A stretch of 64,000 bases of DNA from Mycolicibacterium poriferae (GCF_010728325.1 NZ_AP022570.1:5456001-5520000), one strand, 5' to 3'. Shown: positions 36,485 through 45,684, counted from the stretch's first letter. The notes: generated by a model from the letters alone, not told the origin. Numbers and translations: made by a program.

Positions 36485-37333
36485 ATGTCTGCCATCAACC
36501 GCCGCGCGGCACTGCGACTGGGGTTACGCACCGGACTCGCGGCGCTGGGCGCATGCACCGCGGGCTCCGCTCTGGCGAGCACCCCCGCCGCAGCCGTACC
36601 GCCAGCACCTCTGGCACCACCGCACCCGACGTACGAGTCCGGGTCGTTCACATCGGTGGCCCGCGGCGGCGCGGTGACCAACTGGATCGTCGCGCGCCCG
36701 CCAGGGCAGACCGAGCCGCTGCGTCCAGTGATCCTCCTGCACGGCAAGGACTCCAATGCGCAGACGGTGATGTCGATGGGGGCCGAACGGTTCCTGGCCG
36801 ACGCGGTGGCTGCCGGGGTGGCTCCGTTCGCGCTGGCCGCCGTCGACGGGGGGAACGGCTACTGGCACCGGCGGGCCTCCGGAGACGACTCGGGGGCGAT
36901 GGTGCTCGACGAGTTCGTCCCGCTGCTCGCCGACCACGGTCTGGACACGTCGCGGGTGGCCTTCCTCGGTTGGTCCATGGGCGGCTACGGCGCGATGCTG
37001 CTGGGTTCTCGGCTCGGCGCGGCGCGCACCGCAGCGATCTGCGCGGTGAGCCCGGCGCTGTGGACGAGTGCCGGTGCCGCCGCGCCGGGGGCGTTCGACG
37101 GGCCCGACGACTATGCCGCCAACAGCGTGTGGGGGCAGGCGTCGCTCGACGGCATTCCGTTGCGCATCGACTGCGGTGACGACGACCCGTTTTCCGCGGC
37201 GACCCGGCAGTTCATCGCCCAGCTGCCGAATCCGCCGGCGGGCGGCTTCTCGCCCGGTGGCCACAACGCCGCGTACTGGTCGTCGCAACTCAGCTCGGAG
37301 TTGGTCTGGGCGGCGCCGTTGCTGACGGCCTAG
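36485..37333 (+). CDS. Secreted alpha/beta hydrolase, esterase-like (Rv0774c-like)
   Basis: About 282 residues. [18 protein letters not shown] followed by an Ala-rich stretch and [11 protein letters not shown] looks like a Tat-type signal peptide (twin Arg). The mature part has [13 protein letters not shown] (nucleophile Ser), [11 protein letters not shown] (acid) and [11 protein letters not shown] (His), an order similar to the mycolyltransferase/esterase-D group. The tuberculosis homolog is described as a cell-wall esterase, from memory. Start ATG 36485, with ATG 36473 as alternative. The stop shares CTAG with purD. Confidence 0.83.
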   Translation: MSAINRRAALRLGLRTGLAALGACTAGSALASTPAAAVPPAPLAPPHPTYESGSFTSVARGGAVTNWIVARPPGQTEPLRPVILLHGKDSNAQTVMSMGAERFLADAVAAGVAPFALAAVDGGNGYWHRRASGDDSGAMVLDEFVPLLADHGLDTSRVAFLGWSMGGYGAMLLGSRLGAARTAAICAVSPALWTSAGAAAPGAFDGPDDYAANSVWGQASLDGIPLRIDCGDDDPFSAATRQFIAQLPNPPAGGFSPGGHNAAYWSSQLSSELVWAAPLLTA

Positions 37334-38598
37334 ACCGAGATCCGGCCCTCCTGCGCGGCCAGGCCGATGTCGCTGCGGAAGTGGCTGCCGGGCAGGCGGA
37401 TCGAGCCGATCCGGGCGTATGCGGCATCGCGCGCCGCGGCCAGGTCGTCACCGACGCCGACCACCGAGAGCACTCGGCCGCCGGAGGACACCACGGCGCC
37501 GTCGTCGCGACGGGCGGTACCCGCATGCAGAACGCCGTCGCCGTCCGCGCCCTGGATGACGTCACCCACGCGCGGCCGGCCGGGGTAGTTCTCGGCGGCC
37601 AGCACCACCGCGACCGCCGCGCCGTCCCGCCACTGCAGGGGCGGTTGGCCGGACAGTTCACCGGTGGCGGCGGCACGCAGCAGTTGACCGAGCGGGGACT
37701 CGAGCAGAGCCAGGACCGCCTGAGTCTCCGGATCGCCGAAGCGGCAATTGAATTCGACCACCGCGGGTCCCTGCGAGGTGACGGCCAGCCCGGCATAGAG
37801 CAGGCCCGAGAACGGGCAGCCGCGGCTGACCAGTTCCGCGGCAACGGGTTTGACGATCTCGTCGACGATGCCTGCCGTCACCTCGGCGGGCAGCCACGGC
37901 AACGGGGTGTAGGCGCCCATGCCGCCGGTGTTGGGTCCGCTGTCCCCGTCACCGACCCGTTTGAAGTCCTGGGCGGGCAGCAACGGGACGACGACGTCGC
38001 CGTCCACGACGCAGAACAGCGACACCTCGGGGCCGTCGAGAAAGGACTCGAGCAGCACGGGATGACCGGCCTCGAGCAGGCTCGCGGCGTGTGCGCGGGC
38101 GGCGTCGCGGTCAGCGGTGACGACCACCCCCTTGCCGGCGGCCAGACCGTCGTCCTTGACCACCCAGGCGGCGAACCCGCCTGGGGGGCCGAAGCGATCC
38201 AGCGCGGCGTCGAGGTGGGCGGGGTTGTCGACGATCTCGCTGGTCGCCGTCCGCACGCCGGCAGCGGCCATGACGTCCTTGGCGAACGCTTTCGACCCCT
38301 CGATGCGAGCGGCCTCCTTGGTCGGGCCGAAGCAGGCGATCCCGGCCGCGCGCACCGTGTCGGCCACCCCGAGCACCAACGGAACCTCTGGCCCGACGAC
38401 GACCAGATCGGCCCCGATCCGGGTGGCCAGCGCGGCGACGTCCTCGCCGGACGTCACGTCGACCTCGTACTGGTCGGCTACGGCCGCGGTCCCGGCATTG
38501 CCGGGCGCGACCGACACCGTGTCGACCTCCGGGTCTCGGCGCAGCGCAAGCAGCAGCGCGTGTTCACGGGCTCCGGATCCGACTACCAGGACGTGCAC
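37330..38598 (-). CDS. purD: Phosphoribosylamine-glycine ligase
   Basis: 422 residues. PurD makes GAR from phosphoribosylamine, glycine and ATP (step 2). ATP-grasp features: [13 protein letters not shown] at the N-terminus, [15 protein letters not shown] near residue 146, [18 protein letters not shown] near 183, and the family signature [14 protein letters not shown] near 290. GTG 38598; a TAGGGT box lies 8 bases upstream. Convergent with the secreted hydrolase. Confidence 0.96.
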   Translation of the reverse strand: MHVLVVGSGAREHALLLALRRDPEVDTVSVAPGNAGTAAVADQYEVDVTSGEDVAALATRIGADLVVVGPEVPLVLGVADTVRAAGIACFGPTKEAARIEGSKAFAKDVMAAAGVRTATSEIVDNPAHLDAALDRFGPPGGFAAWVVKDDGLAAGKGVVVTADRDAARAHAASLLEAGHPVLLESFLDGPEVSLFCVVDGDVVVPLLPAQDFKRVGDGDSGPNTGGMGAYTPLPWLPAEVTAGIVDEIVKPVAAELVSRGCPFSGLLYAGLAVTSQGPAVVEFNCRFGDPETQAVLALLESPLGQLLRAAATGELSGQPPLQWRDGAAVAVVLAAENYPGRPRVGDVIQGADGDGVLHAGTARRDDGAVVSSGGRVLSVVGVGDDLAAARDAAYARIGSIRLPGSHFRSDIGLAAQEGRISV

Positions 38599-38700
38599 AG
38601 GTCACCACCCTAATGCCCGCCCGCCAGGTGGGGCAGCCACCGCTCCCTCACTGACGCCGAGCGTCCGGGCACCGCGAACACCTTCGACGCCGATCGCCGG

Positions 38701-38728
38701 CCATACAGTTTGTCGCGCTAGTGTATGG
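38701..38728. promoter_or_regulatory. Inverted repeat upstream of the CYP125-like gene, possible TetR operator
   Basis: CCATACA (38701-38707) and TGTATGG (38722-38728) are perfect 7-bp arms with a 14-base centre, 40 bases before the P450 ATG and overlapping probable promoter elements. The TetR encoded at 40100 is the natural candidate to bind it. Confidence 0.4.
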
Positions 38729-38767
38729 TCGCAGCAAGGTGTTGTACGTCACACAGGAGCGATCACC

Positions 38768-40000
38768 ATGACCACCGCTGCGAGCTGCCCTTTTCTGCCC
38801 CGAGGCTATGACTTCACCGACCCCGACGTCCTCGTCGAAGGCATTCCCGTCGAGGAGTTCGCGCAGCTGCGCAAGACCGCGCCGGTCTGGTGGAACGAGC
38901 AGACCGACACGATCTTCGACGACGGCGGTTACTGGGTGATCACCCGTCACGCCGACATCAAAGACATCTCCCGCAACAGCGGACAGTGGTCGACCAACCG
39001 CAAGGGTGCGGTGATGCGGCTGCCCGACGGGGTCACCGCAGAACAGCTGGATCTGACCAAGGCGCTGCTGATCAACCACGACGCACCCGAACACACCCGG
39101 CTACGCAAGATCGTGTCGCGGCTGTTCACCCCGCGCGCCGTCGCCGCGCTCGAGGAGAAGCTGGCCGTCGCGTCCCGGGAGATCGTCGCCGCCGCGGCCG
39201 CCAAGAGCTCCGGCGACTTCGTCGCCGACGTCGCGATGAACCTGCCGCTCCAGGCCATCGCGGATCTGATCGGGGTACCGGAGGCGGACCGCGAGCGGCT
39301 CTTCCATTGGACGAACAGCATCATGAACACCGACGACCCGGACTTCGACTCCGACCCGACCACCGCCAACGCAGAACTGATGGGCTATGCGTACACGATG
39401 GCTGAGGAACGGCGCCGCTGTCCTGCCGACGACATCGTGACGCGGCTGGTCCAGGCCGACATCGATGGCGAGGCGATGGAGGACGTGGAGTTCGCGTTCT
39501 TCGTGATCCTTTTGGCGGTGGCCGGCAACGAGACCACCCGCAACGCGATGACCCACGGCATGAACGCGTTCTTCGACAATCCGGACCAGTGGGAGTTGTT
39601 CAAGCGGGAACGCCCTGACAGCGCGATCGACGAGATCATCCGGTGGGCCACTCCGGTGCACTGCTTCCAGCGCACTGCCCTGGAGGACGTCGAACTGGGC
39701 GGGGTGACGATCCGGGAGGGCCAGCGGGCGGGGTTGTTCTACAGCTCGGCGAACTTCGACGAGGACGTTTTCGACCGGCCTTTCGCGTTCGACATCATGC
39801 GTAATCCCAACCCGCACCTGGCCTTCGGCGGCAACGGAGCCCACTACTGCATCGGGGCGAACCTGGCCCGCATGGAGATCAAGCTGATCTTCGACGAGCT
39901 CGCCGATCAGGTTCCCGACATCGCCAAACTGGCGGAGCCGAAGCGGCTGCGCTCAGGGTGGATCAACGGCGTCAAGGAACTCGAGGTCTCCTACCGCTAG
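38768..40000 (+). CDS. Cytochrome P450, CYP125-like
   Basis: 410 residues. The N-terminus CPFLPRGYDFTDPDVLVEGIPVEEF and the stretch LLINHDAPEHTRLRKIVSRLFTPRAV closely resemble CYP125, the cholesterol/cholestenone C26/C27-hydroxylase. I-helix LAVAGNETTRNAMTHG, ExxR in DEIIRWATP, heme loop FGGNGAHYCIGANLARME (axial Cys about 358). It lies outside the main cholesterol cluster, so it is probably a paralog with another steroid-like substrate. ATG 38768 with AGGAGC upstream, which excludes the longer open frame. Confidence 0.88.
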   Translation: MTTAASCPFLPRGYDFTDPDVLVEGIPVEEFAQLRKTAPVWWNEQTDTIFDDGGYWVITRHADIKDISRNSGQWSTNRKGAVMRLPDGVTAEQLDLTKALLINHDAPEHTRLRKIVSRLFTPRAVAALEEKLAVASREIVAAAAAKSSGDFVADVAMNLPLQAIADLIGVPEADRERLFHWTNSIMNTDDPDFDSDPTTANAELMGYAYTMAEERRRCPADDIVTRLVQADIDGEAMEDVEFAFFVILLAVAGNETTRNAMTHGMNAFFDNPDQWELFKRERPDSAIDEIIRWATPVHCFQRTALEDVELGGVTIREGQRAGLFYSSANFDEDVFDRPFAFDIMRNPNPHLAFGGNGAHYCIGANLARMEIKLIFDELADQVPDIAKLAEPKRLRSGWINGVKELEVSYR

Positions 40001-40087
40001 AACGCGCGTTGAGAGTGCATCCACGGCGGGAAAGTGCGAGTGACGCCCGCCGCCAGCGCAGCCTCAACGGTGAATGCTGGCGGTGGC

Positions 40088-40093
40088 TAGAGT
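40088..40093 (+). promoter_or_regulatory. -10 box of the TetR gene at 40100, leaderless
   Basis: TAGAGT, 6 bases before GTG 40100. Confidence 0.5.
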
Positions 40094-40099
40094 GCATCC

Positions 40100-40693
40100 G
40101 TGCGCACCCACGGTTGGTCCGGAGCCAAGCCGGCCTCGGATGACGAGGCCATCGCGCGCATCCTCGACGCGGCCGGCAAGACGATCGAACTCCATGGCGC
40201 GGACTTCAGCATCAGCGACGTGGCCCGCACCGTCGGGGTGACCCGCCAGACCGTTTATCGCTATTTCGCCAGTACCGAGGCACTTCTGGTCGCCGCGGCG
40301 GTGCATGCGGTCGACGGATTCCTGGACCGGTTGACCGAGCACGTCGCAGGGATCACCAGCCCACCCGAGGCGGTCACCGAAGCCGTGGCCACCGCACTGG
40401 AGTGGCTGCCGCGGGAGAAGTACATCGGAATGCTCATGGTGCCCGGCGGCTCCCAGCACGCCGAATCGGTCACCTCCGATGTCGCGCTGCGCTTCGCCCG
40501 CGACATGGTGCAGCGCCTCGACGTCGACTGGGCCGCAGCGGGTTACGACAATGCCGATATCGACGAGCTGTCGGAGCACCTGCTGCGCATCATCCAGTCA
40601 TTCGTCATCGACCCGGGCCGACCCCCGCGCCGGGGTGACGATCTTCGCGCATACCTGCACCGGTGGGTCGGCAGGGCGCTGCCGCCCTGCTGA
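40100..40693 (+). CDS. TetR-family regulator
   Basis: 197 residues. HTH: EAIARILDAAGKTIELHGADFSISDVARTVGV followed by TRQTVYRYFASTEALLVAAAV, a classic TetR recognition helix (TVYRYF). The C-terminal domain ends with RWVGRALPPC. Located 99 bases after the CYP125-like gene on the same strand but with its own leaderless promoter. Likely local repressor of that P450; ligand unknown. Confidence 0.85.
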   Translation: MRTHGWSGAKPASDDEAIARILDAAGKTIELHGADFSISDVARTVGVTRQTVYRYFASTEALLVAAAVHAVDGFLDRLTEHVAGITSPPEAVTEAVATALEWLPREKYIGMLMVPGGSQHAESVTSDVALRFARDMVQRLDVDWAAAGYDNADIDELSEHLLRIIQSFVIDPGRPPRRGDDLRAYLHRWVGRALPPC

Positions 40694-40728
40694 CTGAATC
40701 GGCGCGCCGGAGGGCGGAGCGTCGGCAA

Positions 40729-40734
40729 TAGACT
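40729..40734 (+). promoter_or_regulatory. -10 box of the WXG-like effector gene, leaderless
   Basis: TAGACT, 6 bases before ATG 40741. Confidence 0.5.
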
Positions 40735-40740
40735 CAGACC

Positions 40741-41931
40741 ATGGGCGCGATGGAGGCCTTCCTGGCTACGTGGTCACACGCGCGAGCCACGTTCGGCGAG
40801 GGCACGCCCGAGACCGGCGCGACCTTCGACAGCAGTACCGATCTACACCGACTCGAGTCCGTAGCCCGCACAGCCGCGGCGGCGCAGCATTGGAGTGGTG
40901 GAGCGGCCACCGCCTATGACGCGAAGAACTCCGAACACGCTGACACGCTCGCGAAGATGGCCGACCTGGACCGACGTATCGGAGCCGAGGTGGACCGTTC
41001 CGCCGCGGTGATCGCCCGCGGACGCGAGGAGCTCGACGCCGTGCGGCAGTGGGTTTTGGCCGCCGCCTCGTCGGTGCCGAAAAGTGCCGCGCGTGAGCAG
41101 ATGATCATTCCCATCGTCGGCAAGGGCTCCGCCGACATGTCGGAAATCATCACCCGCTCCAACGGCGAACTTGCCGCGGTCGGCGGGCGCATCGGCGCGC
41201 TCGGCGACGAATACGCCGCTCTGAGCGGCGGCGGTATCGCGCCCAAGGAAGGCAATCCGCCTCCCGTCGACCCGCTCGAGGAGATCCTCCGGGAATACCA
41301 GGTCTCCGAAGACCCCGACGGGGCACTCGACTGGGAGCCATCCGGGCCGCTGGGCTGGTTCACCGACCCCAAACATGTGACCGCGGGCGCAGCGCGGATC
41401 CTCGACGAGATGTCGCCCTTCGAGCTGAGGGACCTGCAACAGATCACCGAAGCTGCTGCGGTTGAGGCAAAGGTCCGCTTCCCGCCGCAAAACGGCGCGA
41501 ACGATACCGCCGACAACCACACCGACGCCTTTCGTCACGCCTACTGGAACGCGCTGATGACGCAGAGGTTCGGTGAGCAGTGGACGCGTGACTTCACGAC
41601 CGCGCACGAACGGCTACCCAACAATCCCGCCACCGCGGAGGCGATGGATCTGTACAACAACCAAATCGGGCGCCAGATCGCGGTGAACAATCCTGACGCG
41701 TCACCGGAGCAGCTGGCTGACCTGGTCGAGCAGGCCGTGAACAACGGCGACACGGTGGTTGTCGCACCCAGTGGCGACGAACTCGCCTGGAGCAACACGA
41801 TTCCACTCGGCGACGCCGGCACGACGACGCCGGCCACAGTGCCCGGACGGGCCCCGGTCCCGACGGGCACCGGGCCGGGCGGCCAGTACGACCCTGGTGG
41901 GCCCGGAGGGTTTTCGACGGGAGGATATTGA
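40741..41931 (+). CDS. WXG-like, EspA/EspE- or DUF4226-type protein with DUF6973-like C-terminus (putative type VII effector)
   Basis: 396 residues, no signal peptide. Residues 1-160 are predicted helical, with a WSG turn at 51-53 as in WXG100-type proteins and YQVSE (YxxxE) at 186-190, a possible type VII secretion signal. The C-terminal domain (about 205-345) contains DNHTDAFRHAYWN at 258-270, a His/Asp-rich motif of the DUF6973 type found in toxin-like proteins. The last 45 residues are Gly/Pro/Thr-rich. Directly followed (TGATG overlap) by a lipoprotein. Secretion and toxicity are inference. Confidence 0.62.
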   Translation: MGAMEAFLATWSHARATFGEGTPETGATFDSSTDLHRLESVARTAAAAQHWSGGAATAYDAKNSEHADTLAKMADLDRRIGAEVDRSAAVIARGREELDAVRQWVLAAASSVPKSAAREQMIIPIVGKGSADMSEIITRSNGELAAVGGRIGALGDEYAALSGGGIAPKEGNPPPVDPLEEILREYQVSEDPDGALDWEPSGPLGWFTDPKHVTAGAARILDEMSPFELRDLQQITEAAAVEAKVRFPPQNGANDTADNHTDAFRHAYWNALMTQRFGEQWTRDFTTAHERLPNNPATAEAMDLYNNQIGRQIAVNNPDASPEQLADLVEQAVNNGDTVVVAPSGDELAWSNTIPLGDAGTTTPATVPGRAPVPTGTGPGGQYDPGGPGGFSTGGY

Positions 41932-42359
41932 TGCGTTTCGTGCTCTGCGTTCTGGTGGTGTGTTTGGCGGCGACGGGATGTGGCCTGATGAGGCAGTCGA
42001 TGGACATCGATTACAACGATCAACGGCTCAACGACGGGCTCGAAGGTGTGCTCGCGACCGGCAGCCCCGCCCCATTGCGCGACTTCACCTCGTGGGAATG
42101 GGACGAGGTGCACCTGTTCCACGAATGGACAGAGCGGACGTTCATCGAAGAAACGGTCGGCGCCCCGGTGATCAAGAGCGACATCTACGAGTCGAAGGCG
42201 AGCCTGCTCGTCTTCGAGAACAACGGCGAACCGGTCAAGGCCGCCGGTGTCAGCGGCGACTACCTACGCAGTGTCGACGACCGGGTGAGCTTTACCGAGG
42301 ATGTGTTGGTGCAGCCTTGGGGCGGGGGATTCCTGCAGCTCACCCCGCCAGCGGGTTAG
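41931..42359 (+). CDS. Lipoprotein paired with the putative effector
   Basis: 142 residues. MRFVLCVLVVCLAATGCGLM has a clear lipobox (Ala-Ala-Thr-Gly-Cys). The mature part is acidic and Trp-rich (FTSWEWDEVHLFHEW) with no recognised domain. Its ATG shares one base with the effector stop, so translation is coupled. The pairing suggests an immunity-like or accessory role, by inference only. Its stop overlaps the convergent unknown gene by 4 bases. Confidence 0.7.
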   Translation: MRFVLCVLVVCLAATGCGLMRQSMDIDYNDQRLNDGLEGVLATGSPAPLRDFTSWEWDEVHLFHEWTERTFIEETVGAPVIKSDIYESKASLLVFENNGEPVKAAGVSGDYLRSVDDRVSFTEDVLVQPWGGGFLQLTPPAG

Positions 42360-43582
42360 ACGACCGTCAGCGGAAGCGACTTCCGGTCCTCGAAGACCCA
42401 GGATGCCCCACCCGAGACCTTGCACACCGAGACCTCGGAGAATTCCTCGGCAGCGGTGTCTGCGGTGACGACCCTTACTGTCCAATCGTTTTCGGTGCCG
42501 CTGAGTTCGGCACGTAGGTGCGGGTCGACGGCCTGGACGATCGCCTGCACCGGCCGGTCGGCCGCGGGCGACACCAGCGAGATCCACGCTCCGTCGTCAT
42601 GGGCCGGCGAACGCCGCACATGCAGGTACTCGGGATCGATATCGGCGAAGACGTAGGCCGCCGGGTTGAACAGTGGGTGCAGTTCCAGCACCCGCAATGC
42701 GCCCTTGGCGTCGGCGGAGACACCCAGCGCGTTGCGGATACGGTCGGCGGCCACCCCGGCGATACCGGTCAGCGCCTTGTATCGGATCGATTCCTCGAGC
42801 GCGGCATCGCCGTTGGCGCGCGCACGGACCGCCAAATTGAATGACAGCACCAACAGGTGCATCTGCAGACACACCTCGTCGGCGATCCGCACCAGCGCCG
42901 AATGGGAGAACGCACCGAAGTCGACATCGGACACCAGCGGTCCGGAATAGTCCGCGCGCCCCTCTTCTTCGCGGTCGATCGGCTCGAGCACGATGTTGTG
43001 CGCGTTGGTAGCCGCAACGATGTCGAGCTGCGGGATGAAGTCCACCTCCGGGTGGGAGTCGTCGATGATCACCGTCCACGCGCAGTGCGGATGCCGGTCT
43101 GACGGTGTACGCGGTGGCCGGTGGATCGGACGCACCTGGCATCGCCGATTGGTGGCGAGCGCGGTGGCGTCGAAGGTCGGATCCTCGATGTCGTGGCACA
43201 TCCCGCGCACGTAGTCCTCGCCCATCGGTTCCACGTCGAGCAGAGCGCCGCAGTGGTCGAGGTGGAACTCGCCGTGCCACCGGTCGTGCACGGTGTACCG
43301 AAAATCCATGAACTGCGGCGGCGCCCCGATGTCCAGCTGCAAACCCTTGAAGATCGTGACGACGTCGACACCCTCGTAGTTGAGGGCCTTCTGCATCCGC
43401 TTCGTGTACAGCGGGCTGGCGCCGGCCCACTCCTCTATGGCGATCTGCAACATCTCCTCGCGGCCGAACGACGAGATGCACCAAGCCATTCCGGACCGGT
43501 CGATCAACTGACCGATGAGCAGCAACTCTGGGACCAGGACGGCGAGTTCCTCGCGGGAGAGCGCTGCGTACCTACTCATCAT
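42356..43582 (-). CDS. Conserved protein of unknown function linked to the Rv0771-Rv0768 operon
   Basis: 408 residues, soluble, no signal peptide. Notable conserved-looking blocks are HDRWHGEFHLDHCGALLDVEP-type (parts HGEFHLDHCGALLDVEPMG, MCHDIEDPTFDATAL) and RRCQVRPIHRPPR, rich in His, Cys, Asp and Glu, which could bind metal. I recognise no family. It is the last gene of a minus-strand operon, overlapping the carboxymuconolactone-decarboxylase-like gene by 11 bases, and so may act in the same catabolic pathway. Start ATG 43582 or 43579. Confidence 0.75.
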   Translation of the reverse strand: MMSRYAALSREELAVLVPELLLIGQLIDRSGMAWCISSFGREEMLQIAIEEWAGASPLYTKRMQKALNYEGVDVVTIFKGLQLDIGAPPQFMDFRYTVHDRWHGEFHLDHCGALLDVEPMGEDYVRGMCHDIEDPTFDATALATNRRCQVRPIHRPPRTPSDRHPHCAWTVIIDDSHPEVDFIPQLDIVAATNAHNIVLEPIDREEEGRADYSGPLVSDVDFGAFSHSALVRIADEVCLQMHLLVLSFNLAVRARANGDAALEESIRYKALTGIAGVAADRIRNALGVSADAKGALRVLELHPLFNPAAYVFADIDPEYLHVRRSPAHDDGAWISLVSPAADRPVQAIVQAVDPHLRAELSGTENDWTVRVVTADTAAEEFSEVSVCKVSGGASWVFEDRKSLPLTVV

Positions 43583-44015
43583 CGAGACTGCCTCCCGAAT
43601 GCATGTTCACCGCGGCGTTGACGTTCGCCCGCTTGTCCTCGGCCTGCCCCTTCTCGGCCGCCTTCTTGCGCTGCTTGGCCACCTTGGAGACGACACCGTC
43701 GAGCTTCGATCCGAGCGGAAAACCCAGGTAGTGGGTCAGGAAGACCGCCATCTCCTTGAGTTCCTCGACCGTGAGCTCCCCGTTGGCCAGAGCGGCATTG
43801 GCCTGGATCTCGGCCAGATCGGCATTGCCGACCGCGGTCACCACGGTCAGCGTCATCATCCGCTTCTCCCGCATCGACAGGCCCGGCCTGGTCCAGATGT
43901 TGGCGAAGAGGTGGTCGACGGTGAGGTCGAAGTATGGATCGCCCTCGACGTTGGGCATCTCCCAGCCGTAGACCTCGTTCATCTTCTCCAAGCCTCTGCG
44001 GCGCGTCTCGTCCAT
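43572..44015 (-). CDS. Carboxymuconolactone decarboxylase / AhpD-like protein (Rv0771-like)
   Basis: 147 residues. VDHLFANIWTRPGLSMREKRMMTLTVVTA (in parts: FANIWTRPGLSMREKRMM, LTVVTAVGNADLAEI) and ELKEMAVFLTHYLGFPLG fit the CMD family. The CxxC pair of AhpD peroxidases is absent, so decarboxylase-like or unknown chemistry is more likely. A Lys/Glu-rich tail follows residue 110. Five bases separate it from the dehydrogenase gene upstream. Confidence 0.85.
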   Translation of the reverse strand: MDETRRRGLEKMNEVYGWEMPNVEGDPYFDLTVDHLFANIWTRPGLSMREKRMMTLTVVTAVGNADLAEIQANAALANGELTVEELKEMAVFLTHYLGFPLGSKLDGVVSKVAKQRKKAAEKGQAEDKRANVNAAVNMHSGGSLDDE

Positions 44016-44020
44016 CCGCG

Positions 44021-44881
44021 TTACTCCTTCACCGTCGAGGTCGTGTGTGGCACGCCGAGGCCGGCGGCCAGATCCCGCAAGGCGATTTCGGCCAGCGGAA
44101 GCTGCACCCCGTTGGCCTCACCGAGGCGCAAGGCCAGGCGCAGGTCCTTCTCCCCCAGCCCCCGGGTGTGGACGAACATGTCGTACAGGAAGTGGTCTGC
44201 GGGCAGCGGAGCGGTGTCGTCGCGTGCCATGATCGCGCCGGGTCCGCCGCTCTGCGCGTCGCTGTGCCGGACCACCCGGCCGAGCTTCTGCAGATCGATG
44301 CCGGCCGCCTCCGCCAAGCGTTGCGCCTCACACGCGGCGGCGAAGCCGACGAAGGTCAGCATGTTTCGGGCCAGCTTCATCCGGGTGCCCGCACCGGGTT
44401 CACCGGCCCGCACCACCATCGAGGCCCACTTCTTGAACACCGGCTTGACGATGTCGTAGGCCTCGTCGTCCGCTCCGACCATCACGGCCAGTTCGCCCTT
44501 GTCTGCCGCACCGGCTCCACCGCTGACAGGGGCATCCACGACGTGAATACTCCTGCTGCGCAACTGGTCTGCCAGTTCTCCGGCGGTGCCCGGCTCGATC
44601 GTCGAATGGATCGCGATGACGGTTCCGGCCTTGGCATGCTCACCGAGCTCGCCGACCACTTCGCGCACCTGATCGTCGTTGAGCACCGTCACGCTGATCA
44701 CGTCGGCCTCGGCGACGTCGGCGACGCTGTCGGCGAGCGTGGCACCCAGCTCGGCCAGCGGGGTCATCGCCTCGGTCCGTACGTCGAACACGACGAGGCC
44801 GCCGGGCCAGTCGGCCAGCCGCTTGGCCATCGGCGCGCCCTGGTTGCCCAGACCGATGTACCCCAGCTTCGGCTCGCTCAT
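44021..44881 (-). CDS. NAD(P)-dependent beta-hydroxyacid dehydrogenase (3-hydroxyisobutyrate dehydrogenase family, Rv0770-like)
   Basis: 286 residues. GYIGLGNQGAPMAKRL is the NAD-binding GxGxxG of the HIBADH family, followed by DAPVSGGAGAADKGELAVMVG near residue 115 and the catalytic-lysine helix GTRMKLARNMLTF near 170. It oxidises a beta-hydroxy acid to the semialdehyde or keto acid; substrate unknown. ATG 44881 overlaps the SDR stop by 4 bases. Confidence 0.9.
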   Translation of the reverse strand: MSEPKLGYIGLGNQGAPMAKRLADWPGGLVVFDVRTEAMTPLAELGATLADSVADVAEADVISVTVLNDDQVREVVGELGEHAKAGTVIAIHSTIEPGTAGELADQLRSRSIHVVDAPVSGGAGAADKGELAVMVGADDEAYDIVKPVFKKWASMVVRAGEPGAGTRMKLARNMLTFVGFAAACEAQRLAEAAGIDLQKLGRVVRHSDAQSGGPGAIMARDDTAPLPADHFLYDMFVHTRGLGEKDLRLALRLGEANGVQLPLAEIALRDLAAGLGVPHTTSTVKE

Positions 44882-45639
44882 CTGATGATCTGTCCGCCGT
44901 CGACGTTGAAGATCTGCCCGGTCACCCACTTGGCCTGATCAGACAGCAGGAACAGGCACATCCCGACGAGGTCGTCGGTTTCACCCATGCGCGACAACGG
45001 GATTCCCTTGACGATGTCGGCCACCATCTCCTGCGGCGTCGTCGTCCGGTTGGCCTCGGTGTCGATGGGCCCCGGGGCGATCGCGTTGACCCGGATGTTC
45101 TGACCGCCCAGTTCGGTGGCCAGCTGCTGGGTCAGGCTGTTGACGCCGGCCTTGGCCAGTCCGTAGAAGTTCGAGTAGAGCCAGGCCGCGGTCGAGGACT
45201 GGTTGACGATCGCGCCTCCGCCGCGTTTGGCCATCTTGCGGTACACCGCGCGGGTGCACACCAGCGCGCCGTCGAGGTTCACGCTCATGAACTTCTTGTA
45301 GTAGTCCCAGTCGACGGTGATCAGGAAGTCCAGTTTCATACCGCCGAAGATCGCCGCGTTGTTGACCAGGTAGTCGATGCCGCCGAACTCCGAGAGAGTC
45401 TGGGCGGCCATCTCTTTGGCAGAGTCGGGGTCCGAGACGTCGACCCTGACCGCCAAGGCCGTACCGCCCTCACCCTTGATCCCGTCGACGACCTTCTGGG
45501 CGCCCTCGGTGTTGATGTCGGCGACAACCACCGCTGCGCCTTCGCGCGCCAACGCCTCGGCGTAGGCCTGGCCGATACCACCGCCCGCCCCGGTGACGAT
45601 CGCCACCTTCTCCTTGAACTGGTCTCCGTAAAGTCCCAC
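44878..45639 (-). CDS. Short-chain dehydrogenase/reductase (Rv0769-like)
   Basis: 253 residues, classical SDR. VAIVTGAGGGIGQAYAEALAREG (TGxxxGxG), ADINTEGA after strand 2 (Asp, NAD preference), LVNNAAIFG, VNQSSTAAW (Ser) and FYGLAKAGVN (Tyr-Lys). Acts presumably on a hydroxyl/keto group in the same pathway as AldA. GTG 45639, 45 bases after aldA, GGAAGG upstream. Confidence 0.9.
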   Translation of the reverse strand: MGLYGDQFKEKVAIVTGAGGGIGQAYAEALAREGAAVVVADINTEGAQKVVDGIKGEGGTALAVRVDVSDPDSAKEMAAQTLSEFGGIDYLVNNAAIFGGMKLDFLITVDWDYYKKFMSVNLDGALVCTRAVYRKMAKRGGGAIVNQSSTAAWLYSNFYGLAKAGVNSLTQQLATELGGQNIRVNAIAPGPIDTEANRTTTPQEMVADIVKGIPLSRMGETDDLVGMCLFLLSDQAKWVTGQIFNVDGGQIIR

Positions 45640-45684
45640 GGTGCCTTCCCTTTTGAGTTCGAGCTCTTTCGAGATCGAGCGGAG

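Noticed and set aside
38117..38767. An N-terminal extension of about 217 codons on the CYP125-like P450
   Set aside because: It is antisense to purD, and the P450 has its own AGGAGC site and a start matching CYP125 proteins at 38768.
40741..41931. Calling the WXG-like protein a PE/PPE protein
   Set aside because: It has neither the Pro-Glu nor Pro-Pro-Glu N-terminal motif; only the WSG turn and helical character are shared.
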